From positions 1 to 64,000 of the forward strand of contig JANQMN010000149.1 in assembly GCA_028280065.1 (NCBI GenBank): DNA of 64,000 nucleotides, in the 5' to 3' direction. Made by a program: the position numbers and the translations under genes. The notes under the pieces are model-generated. The model saw nothing but the letters and a program-made list of their open reading frames with translations. It had not been told where the DNA came from and did not search any database. Source of the DNA: Hahella sp. Lineage in GTDB: Bacteria > Pseudomonadota > Gammaproteobacteria > Pseudomonadales > Oleiphilaceae. Below, one piece after another: positions 19,047 through 27,342 of the stretch (its first letter is position 1; every line of letters begins with the position of its first letter).

Positions 19047-19307
19047 TGTTGAGTTTCCTTATTATCTTTATTCAGATGCGTGGCGAGGGAGCTTGTCACT
19101 GCCAAATGACTACTACTTATACTAGCCCTATCTCTCAGAAAGTGTTTGAATTTTTTACCATGGACAAGAAAAACTTGATGTCCAGGCATCCCGTTGATTC
19201 GGCGTTGAACAAATTTTGCCAAACATCGATTCGGACAGATTGATTTTCATCAACATGCCGGAGAGGTGATTGGAACTGGTTCACAAGATTGCAACAAATT
19301 GTTGCAG

Positions 19308-19553
19308 TTACTTACGAAGCGTTTTTCGAATGTGTATTGAAATAGCTACCGGAGCTGGAAGGTTCAGAATCTGAACCAAAGCTCTTTTCAAGCAACTGGC
19401 GCGAAACACTTCCACTGGGCGCTGTTGCTTTTCAATGGGAGACCAATAGCCGGTCTGCCAATGGCTGGAATTGTCAACTTCATCGGCATTGGATTGCATT
19501 GCGTAGGCCGCAATATTCAACGCCAATAATAATGCAAAGACTTTAAACAACAT
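19308..19553 (-). CDS. Small putative secreted protein, unrecognised
   Basis: An 81-residue ORF starting MLFKVFALLLALNIAAYA, a plausible Sec signal peptide cut near residue 23. AGGTG lies about eight bases before the ATG. The mature part is short and basic at the end and matches no family I know. It sits alone between the acetyl-CoA hydrolase and the PhaC-like gene, so it may be genuine but could be chance. Confidence 0.4.
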   Translation of the reverse strand: MLFKVFALLLALNIAAYAMQSNADEVDNSSHWQTGYWSPIEKQQRPVEVFRASCLKRALVQILNLPAPVAISIHIRKTLRK

Positions 19554-19724
19554 GCTTCACACCTGAATGACTGCTCACAACAATTTGAGCAGATTTTAAT
19601 CAGACCCACAATTAAAAAAGTGATTCAATGCTCCAAATAACAAATTTGCAACACAAATAAACTTCGCATACTTGTGTTATTACGCATGTTTACGGGATAA
19701 CCGCCTTGCACCTCTTTTAGCGAT

Positions 19725-20855
19725 TTAATCAGAACGGGTGGCTAACCATTGGGCCGTTATTGCCCAAGTGTTGGACGGTGCATTACTCCCGGCGAATACC
19801 CCCGCATGTCCGCCTGGTACAACACAGAATTCCTTGTCTTCGGACGAAATAATATCCAACACTTTATGAGCGGAACTAACGCTGACGAGCTTATCGCTTT
19901 CACCGGCAAAAGCCAGCACGGAGCATTGGATATGATCAAAAGCGGCGTGCATTTCCCCCATACGCATCCGGCCCTTAGCCATCTGATTCTTCAATCCCAT
20001 TTTCAGCAGCATTTCTTTAATGGTCTGGCCAGGATAGTCCACCATTACATCAAACCATTGACTAACGGTCGTGTGATTCTTCACGTATTCGCGATCCCAG
20101 AAATTGACCAGCAACTCCAACGAACTAATCAGGCTCCCCATGGGATTGGTCAATTTAAACACCAAGGAATTCAGCCAGCCAGGGATATGCAGGTATCTTG
20201 CCGGCATATCCAGCAGAGAAAAGTTCAACAGCCTGGAAATTTTATTCGCGGGCCGGTACACCAATGACAGAACACGCCCGGCAACTCCGCTCTGGTGCAT
20301 GTCTACCGGACTTGCGACAGTCACCAGATTGCGAATTTCACGGTCTTGGGTTGCAGCGGCGTACATCAACGTCAGCAATCCGCCCATGCAATAGGCAAAA
20401 AAGGATACCTGCCTTTCCCCGCTATGCTGACGAATAGCCTGAAGTGCTTCCGGCATCCACTTCAGCACATAGGTTTCCAACGAAAGATGGGAGTGATCCT
20501 CCGTCACATCGCCCCAGTCAATTAAATAAACATCAAATCCCTTTGCTAAAAAATAACGCACAATGCTACGTTGAGGAAGCAAATCGAAAATCATTGAGGT
20601 AGCAGCCAACGGCGGCACCAGAACCAATGGGATTCGGTGTTTCTTCTTTTCCACCTCTACCTGATTTTCCCCGACCAGAATGGTTTCATCCTCGATAGGA
20701 AGGTAATGCCTGACGGACATGATGTCGTCGCGGTAGATCTCGGTATAGGGAGTGAGATTGGAGACGATAAAGTTATCGGTATAGAGGAAACGCTCAATCG
20801 CATTCAATGCCCCCCAAACAAGTTTTTCAGTAACAGCAGGCGCAGCCTGATTCAT
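19725..20855 (-). CDS. Alpha/beta hydrolase of the poly(3-hydroxyalkanoate) synthase (PhaC) superfamily
   Basis: A 376-residue protein like class III PhaC: an N-terminal strand region (PLVLVPPLAATSMIFDLLPQRSIVRYF), then DVYLIDWGD, a nucleophile elbow AYCMGG with Cys156, and catalytic Asp (GESDKLVS) and His (PGGHAGVF) near the C-terminus. True PhaC has G-x-C-x-G-G; here the first Gly is Ala. No phaE, phaA, phaB or phasin gene is nearby. It may polymerise hydroxyacyl-CoA or act as a thioesterase/hydrolase; the sequence does not decide. Confidence 0.78.
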   Translation of the reverse strand: MNQAAPAVTEKLVWGALNAIERFLYTDNFIVSNLTPYTEIYRDDIMSVRHYLPIEDETILVGENQVEVEKKKHRIPLVLVPPLAATSMIFDLLPQRSIVRYFLAKGFDVYLIDWGDVTEDHSHLSLETYVLKWMPEALQAIRQHSGERQVSFFAYCMGGLLTLMYAAATQDREIRNLVTVASPVDMHQSGVAGRVLSLVYRPANKISRLLNFSLLDMPARYLHIPGWLNSLVFKLTNPMGSLISSLELLVNFWDREYVKNHTTVSQWFDVMVDYPGQTIKEMLLKMGLKNQMAKGRMRMGEMHAAFDHIQCSVLAFAGESDKLVSVSSAHKVLDIISSEDKEFCVVPGGHAGVFAGSNAPSNTWAITAQWLATRSD

Positions 20856-21075
20856 AAATTCCCCGAATTACACACCTGATCTATCATTAGCGGACTGGAG
20901 TTTTCAAAGTCGACAGGCCAAAATGCCCGGCCTTCCAGCTCGAATCTAACCAGAAAGCCACGATGGCGCAATCGTCACCATACTGAAACAGTTCTGAAGC
21001 GCGGCTGTCATCTTCTTGACGCACATTGGTTCTATAAGTCTAGACCAATGTTTATATGGAAAGGTAACGGACAAC

Positions 21076-22287
21076 GTGAGCGCTGTTTTTCGGTCCCACC
21101 CTCAATCAAATGCAGACAGGCCTCTAATCGCGGTCGTCACAGAAACGTTTCCGCCGGAGGTAAACGGGGTTGCGCATACGCTACATCAGGTCACTTCCAG
21201 GCTCGCGGACCAATGCGATATGCAGATTATCCGGCCTCGGCAAAGGAATGAACAGCCGCATGTCGGACACCCGAATGTCAGTCATATCACTGTACGCGGT
21301 TGCCCTATTCCGGGATATAAAGAGCTGCGGTTTGGGCTACCGAGCAGACAAAAAATCCAAGGACTCTGGTCTGACCGCCAGCCTGACGGAATTTACATTG
21401 CGACTCAAGGCCCTTTGGGCTGGAGCGCCTTGAATGCAGCCAACGCTTTGAATCTCAGTGTTGTAAGCGGTTTTCACACGAATTTTCATGCCTACAGCGG
21501 TTTTTACAATATGGGCTGGCTATATCGCTTGATTTGCCGATACTTCGGCCATTTCCATAACCGCACCCGCTTCACCTTGGTACCAACGCAACAGGTTGCC
21601 GATGAAGTTGCCGAGATGGGCATTCGCAATGCTCACGTTTGCAGCCGTGGAATTGACAAACAGCTTTTCAATTCCGGTAGACGCAGTGAAGCGTTACGCC
21701 GGGTCTGGGGAGCAGCACCGGATACTCCGGTGTTCATCTATGTCGGGCGCTTGGCACAGGAGAAGAACGTATTTCTGGCTCTAACAGCCTTCCAGCGCGC
21801 TAAGGAGCAACGCTCGGACGCCAAGATGGTGTTGGTTGGCGGTGGACCGTTGCAGGAAAAAATTGCCCAAAACCATCCCGATGTCATACTCGTCGGCGTG
21901 AAAAAAGGGGAAGAGCTTGCTGCCCACTATGCCAGCGCCGATGTCTTCCTGTTTCCCAGCATGACTGAAACCTTTGGCAATGTGGTCTTGGAAGCCGTCG
22001 CCAGCGGCTTGGTGGTGGTAAGTTACGAACTTGCCGCGGCAAAAGAGCATCTGCTCCATAACGCGACGGCCTTGCTCGCCAATGCAAATGATGCAGACCG
22101 GTTTTGTCAGCATGCAATCAGCCTTGCCACGCGGCCAAGTGAACTGCAGCGACTGCGTGCCCAGGCTGCGGAAGTTTGCAAGAACTTGAGTTGGGAAGCG
22201 ATTGCAGACCAGTTTTTTAGTTACCTGGTTTCCGGATCCAAGAAAGGAGGTGCCTGTGAAATACACACCCGTCTCAGCCCTGTTTAA
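21076..22287 (+). CDS. Glycosyltransferase family 4 (MgtA/DgdA-like glycolipid or mannosyl transferase)
   Basis: A GT-B fold transferase of about 403 residues: N-terminal VVTETFPPEVNGVAHTLHQVTSRL (acceptor-domain opening of the MgtA group), GFHTNFHAYSG, SRGIDKQLFNSGRRSEALRR, then the nucleotide-sugar domain FIYVGRLAQEKN and FPSMTETFGNVVLEAVASG with the E-x7-E motif. The GTG at 21076 is preferred; the frame extends to a TTG at 21016 without a ribosome site. It overlaps the PAP2 gene by 32 bases, which suggests the two act on the same lipid. Confidence 0.85.
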   Translation: MSAVFRSHPQSNADRPLIAVVTETFPPEVNGVAHTLHQVTSRLADQCDMQIIRPRQRNEQPHVGHPNVSHITVRGCPIPGYKELRFGLPSRQKIQGLWSDRQPDGIYIATQGPLGWSALNAANALNLSVVSGFHTNFHAYSGFYNMGWLYRLICRYFGHFHNRTRFTLVPTQQVADEVAEMGIRNAHVCSRGIDKQLFNSGRRSEALRRVWGAAPDTPVFIYVGRLAQEKNVFLALTAFQRAKEQRSDAKMVLVGGGPLQEKIAQNHPDVILVGVKKGEELAAHYASADVFLFPSMTETFGNVVLEAVASGLVVVSYELAAAKEHLLHNATALLANANDADRFCQHAISLATRPSELQRLRAQAAEVCKNLSWEAIADQFFSYLVSGSKKGGACEIHTRLSPV

Positions 22288-22792
22288 ACGCGCTGACGAA
22301 TATGAGTTGCAACTCTGTCGTGAGGCAATATCCTGGTCCACCCGCCACCAGCTTCAGAGCTTCTTCCGAGTCGTAAGCCGGCTTGGCGACGGTGTTTTCT
22401 GGTACAGCATCTTGTTGGGCATCTTCTATATCAAAGGTATGGAAGTGGGCACCTACCTGGCCTTGACCGGCCTTTCCTGCACCCTGATTTATAAGGCTTT
22501 GAAAATCGTTCTGGTCAGAGAGCGCCCCTACATCACCCATTCGGGAATTAACTGCGCCGGCAAGGCGCTGGACCGTTACAGTTTTCCCAGCGGTCACACC
22601 TTACATGCGGTCTGCTTCCTGGTGCTGTTCACCTATGTGCATCCGGTGCTGGGTTTACTGGTGCTGCCATTTACCCTATGTGTCGCGCTATCGAGAGTAG
22701 TACTGGGACTGCATTACCCCAGCGACGTCGGCGCAGGCGCCATGATCGGATTCACGATTGCGAGTCTGGCCATTACCTTCTTTCCATTTTAA
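22256..22792 (+). CDS. PAP2-family membrane phosphatase
   Basis: A membrane protein of about 178 residues with the three PAP2 motifs: KIVLVRERPY, PSGHTLHAV and SRVVLGLHYPSDVGAG, and four to five hydrophobic segments. A near-perfect AGGAGG at 22246-22251 fixes the GTG at 22256 as start. It is translated from inside the 3' end of the glycosyltransferase gene. Likely dephosphorylates a lipid such as phosphatidate or undecaprenyl pyrophosphate at the membrane, perhaps supplying diacylglycerol for the adjacent transferase (inference). Confidence 0.9.
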   Translation: MKYTPVSALFKRADEYELQLCREAISWSTRHQLQSFFRVVSRLGDGVFWYSILLGIFYIKGMEVGTYLALTGLSCTLIYKALKIVLVRERPYITHSGINCAGKALDRYSFPSGHTLHAVCFLVLFTYVHPVLGLLVLPFTLCVALSRVVLGLHYPSDVGAGAMIGFTIASLAITFFPF

Positions 22793-23014
22793 GCTATGGT
22801 CTAAAAAACGGCTGCCTAAATCTTTTCACCATTTGCACGGGAACAACTTGGTTTCCGTGCATCCACTTCGTAATAAAAGTCGGAATTTCCTTGTTTCAGC
22901 CATGGATTCCGGCGTCGCGAATACAGTACAATCCTCTGCAGCGCCAGCGACAGCCTCTGGCCTGACAATTCCTTTGGCGCAATTATTCTAATAAAGCAGG
23001 ATCGCAACAATATT

Positions 23015-23803
23015 ATGCCGCAGGCTACTGCAGACTTGTTTTCTTCACCATGCCTGCAATTCAAAGGCAGCATGGTACCCCTCACTACCCTTGAATTGCT
23101 TTACTTTGACCAGGACAAACTATCGCGGGATTTGGCCGAAAAGGTCAAGCAGGCGCCAAAACTATTTGCCAATCTCCCCCTTATCCTCAGTCTGGAAAAA
23201 CTCAGCGGTGAAAGAGACGCGCTGGACTTGGCCCTGATCCGGCAAATCTGCACTGCTCAGGGCACCCAATTGGTCGGCATAAGAACCAAGGCGGCGGAAG
23301 ACATCGAACTGGCAGAACAGGCGGGTCTTGCCATTTTACAGCCCGGCAAAGCGCGCAGTGAGAGCGTCACAGAAGCACTGCAGGACAATCAGGAGCCGTC
23401 GACAGATCCTAATAGCGAAACCGGAGCCGCAGTTGATCAGGCTCCCGTTGAAGCGCCACCCACTGTCATTCATGCAACCAACCGCATTGTGAAAACGCCA
23501 ATAAGATCCGGCCAGCAGATCTATGCCAAAGGTGGCGATCTAATAGTGATGGCACCGGTAAGTGCCGGAGCGGAAATACTCGCTGACGGAAATATCCATG
23601 TTTATGCACCGCTACGCGGCCGGGCATTAGCAGGTGTGCAGGGTGATACCCAAGCCAATATATTCTGCCAAAGCCTTGAGGCGGAACTCGTCAGTATCGC
23701 CGGCCAATACAAGATCAGCGAAGATTTACAGGGCGGTCTTTGGAAAAAAGCGGCGCGCATAGCGCTGGTGGAAGATCGCCTGACCGTCAGCAATCTGGTT
23801 TGA
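23015..23803 (+). CDS. minC: Septum site-determining protein MinC
   Basis: Inhibits FtsZ polymerisation away from midcell, with MinD. The N-terminal domain (residues 1-105, LQFKGSMVPLTTLELLY onward), a Pro/Glu-rich linker and the C-terminal right-handed beta-helix (VIHATNRIVKTPIRSGQQIYA, IHVYAPLRGRALAGVQGD) are all present. The 262-residue length is typical. It heads a minCDE operon. Confidence 0.96.
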   Translation: MPQATADLFSSPCLQFKGSMVPLTTLELLYFDQDKLSRDLAEKVKQAPKLFANLPLILSLEKLSGERDALDLALIRQICTAQGTQLVGIRTKAAEDIELAEQAGLAILQPGKARSESVTEALQDNQEPSTDPNSETGAAVDQAPVEAPPTVIHATNRIVKTPIRSGQQIYAKGGDLIVMAPVSAGAEILADGNIHVYAPLRGRALAGVQGDTQANIFCQSLEAELVSIAGQYKISEDLQGGLWKKAARIALVEDRLTVSNLV

Positions 23804-23856
23804 AGGCCCATTGACACATGGAAAATGTTTTTTAAATCTCATATAGGGTTACAACA

Positions 23857-24672
23857 TTGAGCAAGATAATCGTAATCACATCAGGAAAAGGTGGCGTAGG
23901 AAAAACCACAACCAGCGCTTCGATTGCTTCCGGACTTGCCAAACGCGGCTACAAAACCGCAGTCATTGATTTTGATGTCGGGCTTCGCAATCTCGATTTA
24001 ATTATGAATTGTGAGCGCCGGGTTGTTTACGATTTCGTTAACGTTATCAATGGAGAAGCCACGCTTAATCAAGCGCTGATTAAAGACAAATATACCGATT
24101 GCCTGCATATCCTGCCCGCCTCGCAAACCCGGGATAAAGATGCGCTGACCAAGGAAGGTGTCGGCAAGGTGCTTGATGAGCTGTCGGAAACCTTCGATTT
24201 CATCGTCTGCGACTCCCCGGCAGGCATCGAACATGGGGCGTTGATGTCACTCTATTTCGCCGATGAAGCGATTGTCGTCACCAATCCCGAAGTCTCTTCC
24301 GTCCGTGATTCGGACCGGATTCTGGGTATCCTGCAGAGCAAGTCGAAACGCGCCGAAACCGGCGACGAGCCGGTAAAAGAGCATCTGCTGTTGTCCCGGT
24401 ATAACCCGATTCGGGTGCAAAACGGCGAAATGCTCAGTGTTGAGGACGTCAAGGATATTCTGGCAGTGCCTCTTTTGGGAGTAATCCCCGAATCGCAATC
24501 GGTGCTGACCGCTTCCAACCAGGGTGTACCGGTAATTCACCAAGAAGAAAGTGATGCCGGACAGGCATACAGCGATGCGGTTGCCCGCTTATTGGGCGAG
24601 GATCTCGAACATCGCTTCTTAGAAATCCAAAAGAAAGGCTTTTTTCATAGAATGTTTGGAGGGAAGGCATGA
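23857..24672 (+). CDS. minD: Septum site-determining ATPase MinD
   Basis: Deviant Walker A ATPase: [12 protein letters not shown] at residues about 11-22, [13 protein letters not shown], the [11 protein letters not shown] switch-II region, and a C-terminal amphipathic membrane helix (FHRMFGGKA). It recruits MinC to the membrane and oscillates with MinE. The start is TTG (23857), the typical MSKIIV opening. The stop overlaps the minE start (ATGA). Confidence 0.97.
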   Translation: MSKIIVITSGKGGVGKTTTSASIASGLAKRGYKTAVIDFDVGLRNLDLIMNCERRVVYDFVNVINGEATLNQALIKDKYTDCLHILPASQTRDKDALTKEGVGKVLDELSETFDFIVCDSPAGIEHGALMSLYFADEAIVVTNPEVSSVRDSDRILGILQSKSKRAETGDEPVKEHLLLSRYNPIRVQNGEMLSVEDVKDILAVPLLGVIPESQSVLTASNQGVPVIHQEESDAGQAYSDAVARLLGEDLEHRFLEIQKKGFFHRMFGGKA

Positions 24673-24920
24673 GTTTTTGGGATTACTTCCGTACTACCAA
24701 ACCAGCCACTGCAGCACTTGCAAAAGAACGATTACAAATCATTGTCGCGCACGAGCGTGCGCAACGGGGCAAACCGGATTACCTTCCACAACTCCAGCAG
24801 GAAATTCTGGACGTCATTTCCAAATACGTGGAGATCGACCGGCAGGATGTACAAGTGCAGTTCGATCGCAATGACGACTGTGCGGTTCTTGAATTGAATA
24901 TAACCCTCCCGGAAGAATAG
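24669..24920 (+). CDS. minE: Cell division topological specificity factor MinE
   Basis: An 83-residue protein: N-terminal anti-MinCD region ([18 protein letters not shown]) and C-terminal topological domain ([16 protein letters not shown] to ELNITLP). It stimulates the MinD ATPase and produces pole-to-pole oscillation. The four-base overlap with minD indicates translational coupling. Confidence 0.96.
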   Translation: MSFWDYFRTTKPATAALAKERLQIIVAHERAQRGKPDYLPQLQQEILDVISKYVEIDRQDVQVQFDRNDDCAVLELNITLPEE

Positions 24921-25044
24921 CCTTGTGACAAACCGTTTGTTTGGGCTGGTAGTCAGGGACAATACCGGCCTAATTCTTCAGTAAATCACCAACGCAACAA
25001 GCCATACTTCTGGCCTAACGGCTCTTTTCACCCTCCTCCCCATT

Positions 25045-25476
25045 GTGCTCTATCGTCTTTTTCCATTTGCAAAAGAGGCACGTACTTCACACACGCCTAA
25101 CGTCGGCTGCGAAGGCGCAACTATATTTGTCAAACTACACCAGTTTGATCAACGCGACAGCCGCAAGAGCGCGATGCACACGACCACCGGCAACTGGCAT
25201 CCCGGACTCGTAAAAGGGTTGGAAGTGCAGCCGTTACATGAGTTCGAACAGGAACACGTCGCTCTAGTCAGGTCGGCGCCGAAAACCCGATTCGATACGC
25301 ACCGGCATTGGGGCGGCGAAGAAATATTGGTGCTTGAAGGCACTTTCTACGACGAGCATGGCCGCTACCCCCAAGGTACCTGGATTCGCAACCCGCATCA
25401 GAGCCGACATACCCCGTTCACCAAGGACGATGGGGCTCTTATATACGTCAAAACTGGGCATTTGCCCATGCAGTAG
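25045..25476 (+). pseudogene. Cupin-domain (ChrR-like) protein, lacking its N-terminal cupin half
   Basis: Members of this family usually carry two cupin domains in tandem. Here the ORF opens with the tail of the first repeat (SHTPNVGCEGATIFVKLHQFD), then has a complete second cupin (TGNWHPGLVKGLEVQPLHEFEQEHVALVRSAPKT-like start, RHWGGEEILVLEGTF, HTPFTKDDGALIYVKTGHL). The frame is open back to a stop at 24982, but that stretch is not cupin-like, and minE ends only 124 bases upstream. The first domain has been lost. The remaining part may still fold and bind metal, so it may be a functional half-protein rather than a dead gene. Confidence 0.65.
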
Positions 25477-25541
25477 CCGCAACTCAAAATAGGTATGATC
25501 AGTTAATAGCAATGATCCGGGATGCAACCGCGCCGTCATTA

Positions 25542-26747
25542 TTATGGACCAAAAACACTAATTCTAGCGGCTTCCAGTTCTTCAGTGGCCTTGGCGATAT
25601 CGCCGTCATCCAGAAAAGCTGTAAAAATCCTTACCGCTTTTTTTTCAAACTCGGGCACCGTGTCACGGTCAAAATACTGGGATACTGCCTTTGTTTGGGA
25701 TAACAGGGCGGCTCCTTCTTTCAGGTAATTGGAATTGCTTACCTGGCTTTGCTTATTCGGCGGCAGGTAGCCCAGCAGTTGGTTCAGTTTGGTCTGCGTG
25801 TCCGCCTTTGCCATGTATTTCAAAAAGACCTTCGCGAGATTCTTCTGGGGGCTGTTGGCGGGAATCATAAACAGGTCTACAGGCGCTTCCTCATAAATAG
25901 GCCCATACTTGATTTTGGGAAAAGGGGTAAAACCTACCGACTGCTTCATCTGTTCAGGAATGGAGTTGACGATAAAATTGCCGATTAACGTATATGCTAT
26001 CCGCTTTCGAAACAATAGCGGCATCAGTTCATCCCAATTCATGGTAGTGTGATGCGTATTAAAATAGCCTCTGTCGACGATTTCCTTCAGGGTTTGCAAG
26101 ACCTCCCGCACCCCACTGTCGGTGAACGGAATTTTGCCCTGCAGTAGCTCCAAATGGTAATCCATGCCGTTGATGCGCAGATTCACATAGTCAAACCACC
26201 CCGCCGAAGGCCAAAATTCTTCGGTTCCAATGCCTATACAATCAATTTTTCGCCTTTTGAACTCCTCACATTGCGCCATAAACTGGTCCCAGTCTTTCGC
26301 GGGACCGCCGGCATTTTTCACCAGGGGTTTGTTGTAATAGAGCCCCCATTGGTAATAGGAGTAGGGAATTCCATACACCGACCCTTCGAACTGGACCGCT
26401 CGTTTGACATGGTCCAGCGTATTATCCAAGCCTTCCGCTTCCCAGATTTCATCGACGGGCAGCAATAGATCCTTTGCTGCAAACTGAAACAAACGATGGC
26501 CAGCTTGCCAATACAAAACGTCTAATTCTCCCTCCTTGGCATTAATCCACGTCGGTAGGTCTTGCTTATATTCGCTATCCAAACGAGGAACAATTCGGAC
26601 ACGAATCCCCGTTTCCTCGGTAAATCCACGAAACACTTCAGAAAAGAAAGGCCGTTGATAGGGCGTAACCAACAGGCCAACGGAAATCTGATCTGCCACA
26701 GCAACTGCTGTCATCGCCCAGAAGCAAATTAGAAAAGCTATTCGCAT
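25542..26747 (-). CDS. Family 1 extracellular solute-binding protein (ABC-type), orphan
   Basis: A 401-residue secreted protein with an N-terminal signal (MRIAFLICFWAMTAVAVA, cut near DQ) and the family 1/SBP_bac type fold: FRGFTEETGIRVRIVPR, LDVLYWQAGHRLFQFA, GIPYSYYQWGLYYNKPLV, and MPLLFRKRIAYTLIGNFIV near the middle. No permease or ATPase gene lies next to it. The nearest upstream gene on the same strand is an HD-GYP phosphodiesterase, with gene remnants between. Another such protein in the window (55194) precedes a GGDEF-EAL gene, so a sensory role is possible. Confidence 0.85.
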   Translation of the reverse strand: MRIAFLICFWAMTAVAVADQISVGLLVTPYQRPFFSEVFRGFTEETGIRVRIVPRLDSEYKQDLPTWINAKEGELDVLYWQAGHRLFQFAAKDLLLPVDEIWEAEGLDNTLDHVKRAVQFEGSVYGIPYSYYQWGLYYNKPLVKNAGGPAKDWDQFMAQCEEFKRRKIDCIGIGTEEFWPSAGWFDYVNLRINGMDYHLELLQGKIPFTDSGVREVLQTLKEIVDRGYFNTHHTTMNWDELMPLLFRKRIAYTLIGNFIVNSIPEQMKQSVGFTPFPKIKYGPIYEEAPVDLFMIPANSPQKNLAKVFLKYMAKADTQTKLNQLLGYLPPNKQSQVSNSNYLKEGAALLSQTKAVSQYFDRDTVPEFEKKAVRIFTAFLDDGDIAKATEELEAARISVFGP

Positions 26748-26915
26748 ATCGCTCCCCCAAAAAGGAACTATCTCTCCATCCTTCTTCTATAAAATCCAAG
26801 TCTTCTAATGTTTGTAAGCTTAGCAGGTTTAACTACTACTGCTGCCGGCTTTTGGTCAAAATTCAATCTATATCAATTGCTCAACATTTTTGTAAGACGG
26901 AGGATGCAGTCCAAA

Positions 26916-27218
26916 CTAACCGCTATCGGCTGCGATCAACCGCAGGCTGGCCTGATCAAACTGGCCACTATAGTATTGGTCGATAACGGCTTGAAAGAGA
27001 CTTGACGTATCAGCCACATGCGCGAACAAAGTGGCGCAGGAGTGTAGTTTCAAGCCATCCGGACTGCCGAGTATTTGTCTTGCTGTCACCCCTTGGTGGG
27101 TGAGCATAGCGGATATGCAGTCGAGAATGCGGGGACCAAGAACCGGGTGCTGCAGATAAGCTTCCGCCTCTGCCAGGCTTTTTATCGCATATCTTTTCGT
27201 GGTTGAGCTAAATCCCAA
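26916..27218 (-). pseudogene. DUF1810 family protein, N-terminally truncated remnant
   Basis: The frame encodes the conserved C-terminal two thirds of a DUF1810 protein: GFSSTTKRYAIKSLAEAEAYLQHPVLGPRI-like opening, then QILGSPDGLKLHSCATLFAHV and the terminal VIDQYYSGQFDQASLRLI. The family normally has some 40 residues before this. They are absent: immediately upstream, in a different frame, is the 5' end of an unrelated SRAP gene. No ribosome site precedes the fragment. A deletion junction is the best explanation. Confidence 0.75.
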
Positions 27219-27292
27219 TCCTTGTCAAACCCAAACGACTCCATCATCGAGATCACTTCCGGGCTATCGGTGATATTAAATCGGCCGCACAT
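27182..27292 (-). pseudogene. SRAP/YedK (HMCES-like) 5' remnant
   Basis: A 36-codon ORF beginning MCGRFNITDSPEV, the diagnostic start of SOS response-associated peptidases, whose Cys2 crosslinks abasic sites in single-stranded DNA. AGGAG at 27303-27307 is a good ribosome site. The frame stops after ~36 of some 220 residues, where it runs into the DUF1810 fragment in another frame. The protein core is gone; only the translation start survived. Confidence 0.75.
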
Positions 27293-27342
27293 GCTGCTGC
27301 ACTCCTAAGAATATAATGCTTTTCCAGGTAAACCTTATCCTT

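Noticed and set aside
22834-22861. Hairpin TGCACGG/CCGTGCA upstream of minC as a terminator
   Set aside because: No T-run on either strand after the stem; possibly a structured leader, but unsupported.
22816-23085. Minus ORF over the minC start
   Set aside because: Opposes minC start and has no coding features beyond being open.
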